A DNA stretch of 64,000 bases, taken from contig QXEO01000236.1 of assembly GCA_007115705.1 (NCBI GenBank), positions 4,499,434-4,563,433 on the forward strand, in the 5' to 3' direction. Of this stretch, positions 11,199 through 22,074 are shown piece after piece. The stretch comes from Dactylis glomerata. Its lineage: Eukaryota > Streptophyta > Magnoliopsida > Poales > Poaceae. The position numbers were made by a program, and so were the translations under genes. The notes beneath the pieces were generated by a model, which had not been told where the DNA came from, did no database searches, and saw nothing but the letters and a program-made list of their open reading frames with translations. The number at the start of each line of letters is the position of its first letter. The first letter of the stretch is position 1.

Positions 11199-14100
11199 AT
11201 GGATATCGCCATGGGAGCTATCGGCTCTCTCCTCCCGAAAATCGGAGACTTGCTCGCTGGTGAGTTCACCCTCGAGAAGCGTGTGAGGAAAGGCATCGAG
11301 TCTCTCCTCACAGAGTTAACTTTGATTCATGCGGCTCTTCGCAAGGTGGCGAAAGTGCCTCCGGAGCAGCTCGACGAGGGTGTCAAGATCTGGGCGGGAA
11401 ATGTCAAGGAGTTGTCCTATCATATGGAGGACATTGTCGATGCCTTCATGATCCATCTGGAGGATAGAGGTGAGCTTACCATCCCCAAAAATAGAGTCAA
11501 GAAGTTACACAAGGAGACCATCATGTTTTTCCAGAAGAGGAAGGATCTCCATCGGATCTCTGATGCACTAGAAGATGTCGTTGATCAGGCTAAACAATTA
11601 GCCGCCCTTCGTCAAAGGTATGAGCAAGATATCCGATACATAGGCACTGATGTTAGTGCTGGCCCCGTCGGGGCCAGCGTTGACCCTCGTGTGATGGCTC
11701 TATACACAGATGTGACGGAGCTCGTCGGTATTGAAGAAACACAAGATGAGTTGGTCAACATATTGCTTGAAGGTGATGATTGGTCAAAGCATCCTCTGAA
11801 AATTGTCTCGATTGTTGGGTTTGGTGGGTTAGGAAAGACAACTCTTGCCAAACTGGCGTGTGACAAGATCAAAGTGCAATTTGATTGTGATGCTTTTGTC
11901 TCGATTTCTCGAAATCCCGACATGAAGAAAGTTTTCAAGGATATTCTTTATGAACTTGACAAGAACCGATATGCAACCATTGCTAACCCAGAAATGGATG
12001 AAAGGCAACTCATCGACGCACTTATTGATTTCCTTACAAACAAGAGGTGGGCATGCTTCTTTTTTCCTGTTATAATCAGTAGTGCTTTTGTATTATAAAA
12101 TATAAGGACATTGTTTTGTATGCATTTTTAGGAATAAAATTGTTGGTCATTCACAGTAAAGAAGTGGTCTGTAAATATCTAGAGTTTGTTCCTGCCAATA
12201 TAACTCATGATTTCATAATGGTCTCCTGCCTATATAATAATCGTCTAATAATAGTTTCCTTACCAAAAAATCTTAGGCAAAACTTAATTGATTTGTCAAC
12301 TAACACTCGGAAACACTGGTGTATAGGTACCTGGTCGTAATTGATGACATATGGGATGAAAAGGCATGGCAATTAATTAAGTGTGCTTTCTCCAAGAATA
12401 GTCCTGGTAGTAGGTTAATCACGACAACCCGCATTGTAAGTGTCTCTGAAGCATCTTGCTCTTCTCAAGATGATATTTACAGAATGAAACCACTTTGTCG
12501 GGATGTATCAAGAAGGCTCTTCAACAAAAGAGTATTTTCCCACGAGAAAGGGTGTCCTCCTGAGTTGGTGCAAGTCTCCGAAGACATCTTACAAAAATGT
12601 GGTGGGATACCATTAGCCATTATTACCATAGCAAGTCTTCTAGCTAGTAACCGTCAGATAAAATCAAAGGATCAATGGCATGCTTTGCTCAAATCCATTG
12701 GCCGTGGACTTACAGAAGATCGCACTGTGGAGGAGATGAAGAAGATATTATTATACAGTTATTATGATCTACCTTCTTATCTGAAACCTTGTTTATTATA
12801 TCTAAGTATGTTTCCAGAAGATCACACCATTATGAGAAGCAAGCTGGTATGGAGATGGATCTCCGAAGGTTTTGTGTATAGTGAGAAACAAGAAACTAGC
12901 TTATATGAGCTTGGTGACAGCTATTTCAATGAGCTAGTCAATAGAAGTATGATCCAGCCGATAGGCATTGACAGTGAAGAAAGGATAGAAGCTTGCCGTG
13001 TACATGACATGGTCCTTGATCTTATATGTTCACTGGCAAGTGAAGAAAACTTTGTCACTATACTGGATGGCACCATAAGGAAAATGCCTAACTGGCAAAG
13101 CAAGGTCCGCAGATTGTCAATCCAAAATAGCAATGTAGATATGGCTAACATCAGTATGGCACAAGTCAGATCTCTCAGCGTTTTCGCAGGCGAAATTCCT
13201 AACAAACTGCAGGAGAATTCAAGCTTTCAAGTTCTGCGTGTGTTGGATTTAAAAGGTTGTTATATTTCAGATATTGGGTATTTATGGAATCTTTTACATC
13301 TGAGGTACCTTGCCCTAGGAAGTATTCGTTTTGAAGAACTCCCAGCAGAAATTGGGAAGCTGCAGCTTCTGCAAACCCTGGATGTCAGTCATACAGGAAT
13401 AGATTATCTGCCCTCCAGTATCGTTCGGTTAAGACGTCTGATGTGCCTGTACGCCGGGTTTGCGCAGCTGCCACGTGGGTTAGATAACCTGACTTCCCTA
13501 GAAGAGTTACATGGACTGTGGATAGGCCTAAGCAATTCTCATGTTACTAAAGAGCTAGGCCATCTGACCAAAATGAGGACGCTCGATTTTGGATGGGGGC
13601 GTGAGAGCCGGCAGGAAGATTTGGTGGACTCCCTAGGCAATATGGGCAAATTGGAAAGTTTAACTATTTTTGCGGATGATGGATGCGTGGACCTCATGCG
13701 AGAAGGCTGGGTACCCCCTATACACCTTCGTAGATTTTGCTGTCGCGGACCGACCAGCTCGTTCCAAACACTGCCGGCATTTATTAATCCTTCATCACTT
13801 CCTCTCCTCTCCTTTCTGGAGATAAGTGTGGTTCAAGTGCGATCGGATGACATTCAGCTTCTTGGAATGATGCCCGCTCTTCGTTCTCTCCGTCTATCTC
13901 TTGATACCAAGTTCACAGGAGAGCAAATGGAGGAAATGTCCGATGTTACCTCTGATGCGTTCCCATGTGCGACAGAATGCTACTTCCATCACATTTTCTT
14001 TCTGCCGTCTTTATTTCAACAAGGGGCTGCCCCAAGGCTTAAACACCTTAGGTTCTGCTTCCGGGCTAGGTGGATTGCCGGCGACAACTTTGATTTGGGC

Positions 14101-14244
14101 ATGGGGCACCTCCCTTCCCTCGAGACCGTTAAGGCTGACCTTTTCTGCAAGGAAGACAGTGATGACGACGTGAAGAAAGCTTCGGCTGCCCTAACGGCAG
14201 CAGCGGAAAACCATCCAAATCGCCCAAAACTTCATATCTACTGA
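11199..14244 (+). CDS. CC-NB-ARC-LRR disease resistance protein
   Basis: Intracellular immune receptor, 921 residues in two exons (11199-12046 and 12327-14244) joined inside an Arg codon. A Rx-type coiled coil occupies about 1-140 with EDIVD at 77-81. The NB-ARC domain has P-loop GFGGLGKTT at 207-215, kinase-2 VVIDDIW near 286-292, RNBS-B (GSRLITTTR), GLPL as CGGIPLAI, RNBS-D (CLLYLSMFPED) and VHD at 508-510 in place of the usual MHD. Leu-rich repeats fill about 520-900. All core motifs are intact, so the gene looks functional. Layout and N-terminus resemble grass Pik/RGA-type NLRs. I see no integrated decoy domain. The intron sits between P-loop and kinase-2, as in many grass NLRs. The pathogen recognised cannot be inferred. 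Confidence 0.95.
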
Positions 14245-14972
14245 TGCTAATATTGGCACATCGGAAAAGGTACATATGCCGCTCCACGCACCTTTGCCAT
14301 CTTATTCGCATCACAGTGCTCCTCAGTCCCAAGCCCCAACTGCTAATTCTCTCTTTCTTTCTCGATTTCAGGTGGAGGGCTCGATCATCAAATTTCTCCA
14401 CGCAGGTAGTACTAACTCCATGTAGTAGCTAACTATTCTTTCTTTTAGCCTGTTTCATTTTGGCTAGCTAGTTCGAGCAGCTGCCTAAGCCTGCTACCCC
14501 CTCCGTCCGGTTATAAGTGTATACTTGAAGTAGGGGCTAAGGTTACCGTCTGTCTTTCTTTGAAGTGCCTAGAAAAATACAATATGATCTCTGAATTTGT
14601 TACTTATGGTGAATAGGCACATAACACTAACTATTACTTCTCCTTGCCAAAACATTACATATAATGTCGTCCAGATTAACAAGCAACCTGCTTGTAGTAT
14701 ATGTGCCATTTTGCTGTAATTGGATGCACTGCCTTTACTTTCTGTAACATCCAGCTGAGCCATTCATCACATGTATGCAGCTGCTAAAAAGTTTGATCGA
14801 CATGGAAGCCTCCCAAGTCTACTAGCTGCTTCCGGTCCATCGAAGACAGCATTCGCCTTGCCATCTGATGGCTGGATGTTCACGGGGTACCCGGTTGTGG
14901 AAGATGCCACGCCCATGCTAGCATTTGTGGAGAGACTAGAGGCGGTTAAAGGGGCTACATGATTCTGTAATA
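14245..14972 (+). other. NLR 3' region with possible 3' UTR introns and a small ORF
   Basis: After the stop there are plausible splice signals: donor AAAAG/GTACAT near 14268, acceptor TTTCAG/GTGGAG near 14371, and a second donor CGCAG/GTAGTA near 14404. An open frame of 63 codons (14771-14962) follows an acceptor-like TATGCAG but matches nothing I know. A half MITE end (CCCTCCGTCCGGTTATAAG) lies near 14502. Read most simply as a spliced 3' UTR. Confidence 0.35.
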
Positions 14973-15130
14973 CTCCCTCCGTTTCAAAATATAAGATGTT
15001 TTAGGTTTGTGAAGCAAATGTATTTGGACATCTTTTAGTGTGTAGGTTCATTTGAATACATATACTAAAACATGTCTAGATACATTTGCTTCACAAACCT
15101 AAAACATCTTATATTTTGAAACGGAGGGAG
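14973..15130. mobile_element. Stowaway MITE (Tc1/Mariner type)
   Basis: A 158-bp element whose ends CTCCCTCCGTTTCAAAATAT and its reverse complement pair almost along the full length. It is flanked by TA on both sides (14971-14972 and 15131-15132). It shares inner motifs (CATCTTTTAGTGTGTAGGTT) with the elements at 29773 and 41110. Confidence 0.93.
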
Positions 15131-15379
15131 TAGAACCGACTGTTTGAATTTAATATTTTTGCAGCCATGTATATCCTTCAAAGATCTTGATCCTCCTCTC
15201 CTCTTTATTCTCCATGTAACGCTTTCTTCTTCCGGACTTGCCATGAATAAATACTGTACTTCCAATGTTGATCCTGGCACCACATGGCGAAAATTATCCC
15301 TCCCTCATCCACCACATTTCTCCAGATGATAACTTCTCCTTGCGTGTCATCCTCCCCACGATTTCTATTACTTCTTCAT

Positions 15380-15770
15380 TTGCCTGCGGCTGCTTCTTTG
15401 TGTCCACCCCGCTGACTCGTTGTGCCAAGCCAACAGGCACGCTCGACGCGGGCGCCCTCTACAAGCTCTGCGCCTGGGGTGGGGTGGACGCGCCGTACCA
15501 TAGCTTGGTCTGGGAGAACCACACTCCATCCAAAGTTAAATTCTTTGCATGGCTGCTCGCCCATGGGAGGATTCAGTCTCGTGGTGAGCTTGTCAAGAAG
15601 AAAATCCTTACAGTGGAAGAGGCCCACTGCCTCATCTGCAACTCCCCTGATGAGGACGCCAGCCACATCATCTTTGGTTGCGCGTTCGCTCGGCTGTTTT
15701 GGTACGAGGTCGGCTGCCGATTCCAGGCCGATGCTGATGTAAAAGCCTGTTCCCCTTGACCCCCCTCTCT
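15380..15770 (+). mobile_element. LINE fragment with reverse-transcriptase zinc-binding domain
   Basis: The translated frame contains VWENHTPSKVKFFAWLLAHG, then a CLICN..DED..HIIFGCAFARLFW pattern. This is the zf-RVT domain found at the C-terminal side of plant non-LTR reverse transcriptases. Only this domain remains (about 90 residues); reverse transcriptase and endonuclease are absent. An AT-rich tail follows. This is a 5'-truncated insertion or captured fragment, distinct in sequence from the LINE at 43887-63159. Confidence 0.75.
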
Positions 15771-15928
15771 CGAATGTAAATCTTACGCCTTTTGGGCCAC
15801 CATATATATGAAAATGAAAATTCAGGTGGGGATTTATTCCCCCGGTGAAAATTCAAAACAAAAACTTCTATCCGAATCTTACATGGACCTGCGGGGCAGC
15901 ATGTTGGGCTACCCCTTGGGCATGCCCT

Positions 15929-16798
15929 TACGAGCCACCGGATCATACAGCGGGACAAAAGCCGCGTCAACATTTTGGGCCAGTGATTTGCTTCCTTTCG
16001 GTGCATCTCACCTTTCCCTAAAGAAGAAGCACCGTACAATAATGTGGTGATTCCCCAAACAAAAGGAGATATCATTTTCCGACAGAACAAGCAGAGGAAG
16101 TTAATTCTCTCTCTCTAAAAGAAAGACTGAAAGAGGAAGTTAATTTGATGCTTCAACCTCTACACAAGCCTACAACAACCATCTTGATTCAGTTGGCATA
16201 GAGCCCATCTGCATGCTAGAGCAGTAACACAGAAGAAACTGCTAAAATAAAAATATCCAGAGCAGCACTACTGCAAGACATCACTAAAGAATGTACAGAT
16301 CTAGCTAGCTAAACAACAAGGCAAAAGTAGCATAGCATCATTCGAGGCGACTTACATGCAGCTGTGCTACAAAAGTACATGGCTGATATAGACGTACATG
16401 GCTACCGGTGGAAGGAGGATTGCTGCAAGGAGTGGAGGCTTCAGCTCACCTTTTGGTCCTGCCAACGGAATGGGCTTCAGTATTTCCTTCGTCCTTGGGC
16501 ATCTCAGCAAGCCCCCATTTGTTCGGCCTTGTGGCTAGTCGTCCGCTACGATGGGATCACTGGCTAGCCCCTTGGAGATCCATGGCATGTATGCCCCCTC
16601 ATGAGATAAGTTCTGCAGATAATTCAGCTTTAGTTCATGCTTAACTAAATAGTTTCCTTCTCTCGAAAAAAAACTAAATAGTTTCCTTAGTCACATGATA
16701 GGAGCAATATGGCTAGGCAACTTTTTTTTCCTACTAAGATTGCAAGATCGCAATGACTCAGCATTCACGTTCAGTCACCAGATCGTCAAAAGGACCCA
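15929..16798. repeat. Copy B of the direct repeat flanking the NLR
   Basis: Homologous to copy A (7575-7758 joined to 9202-9849) in the same orientation. It contains the empty site of the Mutator-like element and several small indels, including an extra 'AAACTAAATAGTTTCC' duplication near 16668-16685. The two copies bracket the NLR and its 3' flank, which suggests an old tandem duplication. Confidence 0.8.
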
Positions 16799-17093
16799 AG
16801 AACATTTCAAAGCCCAGGCAAACCCTAAGTCTAAAAGGTTTGGGATGCTCAAGTTCCCCTGTTGTGTTCGCTGTAAAATGTTACATAGATGGGTAAATCA
16901 TACGTTCGAACCAATTAAAAATGATTAAATGATGTATTTTCTGAGTGTATTCCTACTTAAGGAGCTTTCCCCATAAACCTTAGCTGGGTAAATCATTTGT
17001 TCGGATTATTTAGAAATCAGTAATGTTAATTTTCATTGTAGGGATATGCACAAGAAACATATATAACTAGCTAGGATGGTGAACACAAATAAC

Positions 17094-18862
17094 CTCCAAC
17101 CAGAAGAACAATTTTCGCAGGAGGTTCAGGCGTCCCTCATCAGTGTCAGAAGAGTGTATTTGTTTGGCCAGATCTGCATGACATACCAAACATCAGTTTT
17201 GGTAGCAAAGCATGGTACAAATGCAATCAACCAATCCATCCACCGGCAAGTACCGCACAAGAATACAAATTTATGTTGCAGCAAAAAAATATAACCTTCA
17301 GAGCTGCTACTAGCACCATGTGAATCTAGATCACAAAGTCGATATAATGCTATAGTTACTTTGTGTTAAAACTCAAAACAAGACAGTACAATATAAAAAA
17401 TATATAGGCATCGTGTATTCAGAAGTTCAAATGTCACTTCATAGAAGAAATCACACTGGCTACAGCAAATGGAGGCATGGCTACAAGAAAGAAGTCGAGC
17501 TAGCTAACCCGCAACCATAATCGACTTAAATCAAGATATTTTTCTATTTTGAATGTTACGAGTGATGTTGTTTAGTTAGGAATTGGTGAGGAACAACTTA
17601 CCTTGGTGAGTTATGATAGAATTCAATGATCCCATTGAAAAGATGGAAAAAATCCTATGGATATGGTGTCATTTAATCACTGATTTATTTAAAGTATTTC
17701 CAAAATCCATTTGGTCAAAGCAATAGGCTGGGAACAAAGATTAGGATCCCTACATGATTTAAAATGCACATTTTGCAAAATGCTCATCCACATAAAAATG
17801 GAGCTCTTGAGACTCCGTCCACAGTAAAGGAGCAACAATGAAACAACCCCATCACGCTTAAATTTGTTGTTAAAACAAGGAGTAACCCACCTGGGTAGTG
17901 ATCAAGATATGACAGTCCAAATACATCAGAGTCGTAGCGTTTGGATGCATTTCGCAAGTGTTTTAGTCTGCTCACTTTCTTCCTGTCAGTGGCTTTCGTC
18001 AGAAGCTCTTCGTATTCACTTTGGTCATAGGGCTGACTTAGAACAGAATCAAGTTTTTCATCAAATGTAGAAGGAGCACCGGAACTAAAAGCAAGAGGTT
18101 CTCCTTGATCATCTTCACATACCTGACCCATAAAAACGAGTTATAGAATATATACAGCACCATTGAAGAGATAAACCACTAAATTATCAACAAAGAGGTA
18201 TAACTCACGTTAAACGCTGAAGATTTAGTATAAGGTACACGTCTATGCTCATCTGGGCAGATGAAATCCTGACTACAGAAATTATCAGGACAAGGTCCAT
18301 TGATTCCACATTCAGATATAATACTGTCATTCTTCCCGAGTCTATCTTCAATCATGTTTTCAAGTGCATTCATTGAATGTTTTCGGTCATTTGTGGAGCA
18401 GAAAGTTATCCTTTCATCATATCCAGCGGGTGTCTCATCCTCTTGCTCATATACAAAGGTTACACCTGGTTCTGGCTCAACAACCATGAAGCCATCTTCG
18501 ATCTTCATAAGGCTCAGGAACGCTGCATAAGATTCATCAACCGATGTGTGCATCTCCTTCACCTTTATATGGGAATTCCTGCCTGATGTTACACCTGGGC
18601 GCTTGGTGTTTGGACCACAGCGATTCCTGCGCAGGGAACTGTTAAGGACATTTGTGCAATCTTCGTCCTCTTCATACCTTACTGAAGCAGGCATGCTATG
18701 GTCTCCACCAGGCACATCAACAATATAGCACTCCCCATCCTCGCTTAGATGTTCCAAGAAGATTTTGTAAGATGGATCTACTTCAGAGGCATCATCGCCA
18801 ATTAGACTGTGAGACACCTTCTTCTTGTTACGCGATGATCCATTTTCCATTTTCTGGCTCAT
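17094..18862 (-). CDS. Unrecognised plant protein, partial gene model
   Basis: Three coding exons fit on the minus strand: 18209-18862, 17891-18122 and 17094-17173. They are joined in frame through AAC/GTGAGT..CAG, CCAG/GTGGGT..GCAG and a final donor GAG/GTTATT, giving about 322 residues before an unresolved C-terminus. The N-terminal part has two related blocks (VDPSYKIFLEHLSEDGECYI and VDESYAAFLSLMKIEDGFMV), suggesting an internal duplication. The middle is acidic. The third exon gives a helical stretch ending NLLRKLFFWLE. No signal peptide, membrane segment or known catalytic motif was seen. The first ATG follows an acceptor-like CTAGCAG, so a non-coding first exon is likely. Function unknown; exons 2 and 3 depend on splice-site reading. 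A small fourth exon may lie in 16800-17090. Confidence 0.6.
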
Positions 18863-19012
18863 TATCTGCTAGATTCCATGGAAATTCAGTAAGGGCTACA
18901 TTATACGCATGAACAATCAAAGTAACTGCCATAAAAATTCAGAGAGCACTAAGCAGGTGATTCTTGCATGCAACCTACAACGAGACATCAGTACACCATG
19001 ATGTTAGGCCGG

Positions 19013-19115
19013 CTAACCTGCCAACAGCAAGTCAGAGGCTGCCCAGCCCCTGCCCGATGCCGTCCATCCCAGATCGCCCGTTCCCTGCTTCTCTCCCTTC
19101 TCTCAACGTCAAACA
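19013..19115. repeat. Left arm of a 103-bp inverted repeat
   Basis: The reverse complement of this arm matches 20619-20721 at 102 of 103 positions (one C/T difference), checked base by base. It starts CTAACCTGCC and ends GTCAAACA. It lies about 150 bp upstream of the start codon of the minus-strand gene at 17094-18862. Confidence 0.95.
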
Positions 19116-19202
19116 TCCAGACCAGATCCAAAGGTTAGCCCAAATAAGGCCACACGAGGCCCAGGTAGGGACCGAAATGAGTCCAGTTCGAGAGGTAATC
19201 TG

Positions 19203-19687
19203 GTCTATGCGCTACGGGTAAGATTTGAAAATTCAAAAAATTCAAAAAAAAATAAAAAAATTCTGAAAATTATAAAAATTGAAATAATGTGAAAAAACTA
19301 TTGTATTTTGATTTTGTGCATATATGTATGTATATGTGCATATATGTGTGCATATAACTAATCTAAAAGTTTAATCTAAAAATAAAAATTTGAAAATATA
19401 AAAGTGAGAAAAAGTCTATGGGTAAGCCTAAAATTTCAAAAAAAATTGAATTTTGTTCCCGCCCAACTTACCCGTAGCGCACATGTCTGCAAGCGCTACG
19501 GGTAGTTTTACTACCCGCAGCGCATGTCAGACACATGCGCTACGGGTAAGTTGGGGGAAGGCACCCCCTCTAGGCCTACCATTACCCGTAGCGCACCATA
19601 TATGTGGTGCGCTGCGGGTAAGCAGCGCACCACATATGTAATGCGCTACGGGTAGCTGTGCTACCTATAGCTATTTTTCTAGTAGTG
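19203..19687. mobile_element. CACTA transposon terminus (truncated)
   Basis: The right end reads TTTTTCTAGTAGTG, the reverse complement of CACTACTAGAAAAA, the standard CACTA terminus. Subterminal copies of TACCCGTAGCGCA in both orientations occur between 19200 and 19655 and form hairpins, as expected of CACTA subterminal repeats. I found no matching CACTA start on the left, so the element is truncated or rearranged. No transposase is present. Confidence 0.75.
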
Positions 19688-20618
19688 TCCCTCTTCGCGG
19701 CGTACAAGGCCTCATTGTCTTGGATGTCACCCGGGTGCTCTTCGCACCATTGCTGCATCAGGCGCTTATCGCGTTGAGGAAAGAATAATTATACTTTGCG
19801 TCAAAGATAGAGTTTATTAGAAACTCAAGAAATTAACTAAAGACAATTCCTTTGTTTTTTGACAGACAATCCCTAAGAGTAGCACTGAACATGGACTCTA
19901 GCGATTAAAACATTAACTTTTGGTTCGTATTTGAACGTGCACTTTGTTGATTAAAAACGTTTGCTTTTATTTAAGTCAAGCGTATTGGACACAAACTCTT
20001 AGATCTCAGCTAAAAAAATGTCTATTAGATCTAGATTGTATCTGTCCCATACATCACCTCATGTATAGATGGACATTTTTTGCAACTACCTGATACGTGA
20101 CATATTGTACACGATTATACTTACATAACTTTTTTCTAGCTTTAATCTTAACTGTCATGATTAATATCAACGGATTAACTATTTTTGGTAGATGTGGATT
20201 AACGTGGTGTCTCTATTTTAGACCCCCGTATTGTGCTTTTAGTATATAGTAGATAGTAGATTCTTCTTCTTTTTTTAGTTGTATGCATTCGTATTGCCAC
20301 TAGGCCACTGCGTTGGTATCGTCTTGATATTAATATATACTTTTTATCAAAAAATAGTACCCTGCAAAGAGAGAGGAAAAATTGAATTATGGCAATACCG
20401 AAACTAGTTCCGAGAAGTTCAGATAGAGCAATATTAAAACTAGCATCAACAAATCTGTGAAGCTACTGAAGGCATTGTTAGCCATTGCTGTTGGTACTTG
20501 TCTTTCTACACCGCGATCTGGACGAACTTCCTCGCCAAAATCCTGTGCACGCGCTGTATTCCCGCCAAAAGAACTCGTTTTCCGTACTCTGTCTCGAAGC
20601 TGGGCTTGTTACATGAGC
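19688..20618. other. Intergenic spacer between inverted repeat arms
   Basis: AT-rich, without a supported gene. Positions 19690-19790 translate on the minus strand as a short hydrophilic peptide (QQWCEEHPGD..NEALYAAKR) that may be a transposon or gene fragment but cannot be named. The part ending near 20265 shares its terminus (TTTTAGTATATAGTAGAT) with sites near 43691 and 63670. Confidence 0.4.
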
Positions 20619-20721
20619 TGTTTGACGTTGAGAGAAGGGAGAGAAGCAGGGAACGGGCGATCTGGGATGGATGGCATCGGGCAGGGGCTGGGCAGCCTCT
20701 GACTTGCTGTTGGCAGGTTAG
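20619..20721. repeat. Right arm of a 103-bp inverted repeat
   Basis: Inverted partner of 19013-19115, starting TGTTTGACGTTGAGAGAAGG. The two arms enclose 1503 bp that include the CACTA terminus. The near identity means a recent origin or gene conversion. A transcript across both arms would fold into a 103-bp duplex. Confidence 0.95.
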
Positions 20722-22074
20722 AGAATCTGTGCCGATGTTAGGCATCCATCCGGACCTAATGCAAAAGCCATGGCACTAAATATTCTAGTGAAACCCCATA
20801 CAACAGGGAGTTAGCCCAGAAAAAGTAGCATGGTTCACGGTCATTGTTCTTCACATTACTTCAGCTTCTTGATTGAAGTTGGGAGCTTTTGCTCCTTAAG
20901 TCAAATTTTTTTTTTTGTTCTGGACATGGCAAAAGAGATCAATTGAGTGGCTACTCCAAAATAAAAAATAAAAAAACTCCAAATTCTGACCACTCACATT
21001 GGACAAAGACATACAATGTTGAACGAAATTCTCTGCACTAGTGATGTGTCACGATAATAACAAAGTAGTGTACCAGAGATGTATCTCTCTCCGCCCAGAA
21101 TAAATTATCACTAGCAATGCTTATGCATGCAACTAAATCGCCCTAAAGATGTAAGATCTGAGTCAAATCCGCAGGTATTGCTGGGCACAAAGTTGCCAAC
21201 GAGATGCGGAGCTCTTCGAGTGACAAAACCCCATTCTGCAGAGTACGAACTACACGCACATCAGGGAAATGCAGTACTCCGAGAGGAAATCAAGGAAGCA
21301 CGAGGAAATCAACATCCGAATCCTCAATATAATACTGTAGCTAAGCTCAGAGCAAGATTTAGGAGTAGATTCTGGGAAGGATTATCTTACCTCACCTGGA
21401 GGAAGAAGAAGACCAGAGCGATTCTTGGCGGCACAGGTTTTTTTACTGCCGAGCGGATTTCCCAACTATTGCAGCAGCGCCGCATTAGGGCTCATAATCC
21501 TCTTCACGCTCAGTGTAGATTTTGGGGGAAAGGGAAAGCAAACAGTGGCAAACAGAGTGGAAGCGATTCTTGTTCTTGACGGATATAAAAGGAGGGGAAA
21601 AACTACTGACTGGATTGCCGCGTGCCGCCGGCGCCATTGTTAATCGAGATTGACAGGACGTGACATCGCCATTGCGTTTTTTTTACGATTTGAGCGGGCA
21701 TCGCCATTGCTGGTGGTGTAAAGGCCTGGAGGCCCATCGCCATCTGTGGTCTCAGCCCGAGGCCGCTAATGGGCCGACGAGGACGGCACGGGAGCGGAAA
21801 CGGTAAACGTCGACGGTGACGGTGACGGCGACGGCGCGTGGAGAGGCAGAGGTAAATCCAGGCCGTTTCCTCGGCCTCGCCCGTCGTCGTCGTCCTCCTC
21901 CTCCTCACCCACCTGACAAGCAGTACCAGCACCATCCGGCGCGCCGCTCCACACGCATCCCTCCAACACGCCGGTTCCACTCCTCCCCTCCCGCCCTCGC
22001 CGGTCCCGGAGCCCCTCTCGGCGCCCTCGTTCCGATGCGCTAGTCCGCGCCCTAATCTCGCAATTCGCGGCGCC
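20722..22074. promoter_or_regulatory. Shared upstream region of ubinuclein and the minus-strand gene
   Basis: On the minus strand, TTTTATATCC near 21590 resembles a TATA box. It is followed by a stretch ending in a GAG/GTAAGAT donor near 21386-21394, which could be a non-coding first exon of the gene at 17094-18862. On the plus strand a GC-rich, CT/CG-dense leader runs from about 21760 to the ubinuclein ATG. A head-to-head promoter pair is inferred from this and has no transcript support. Frames at 21127-21643 are not coding by any recognisable feature. Confidence 0.3.

Noticed and set aside
15265..15759. A host gene of 164 codons downstream of the NLR
   Set aside because: The recognisable part is the LINE zinc-binding domain, so it is a retroelement fragment.
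21127..21643. 150-codon plus-strand frame
   Set aside because: No domain; on the minus strand the same region looks like promoter and non-coding exon of the neighbouring gene.
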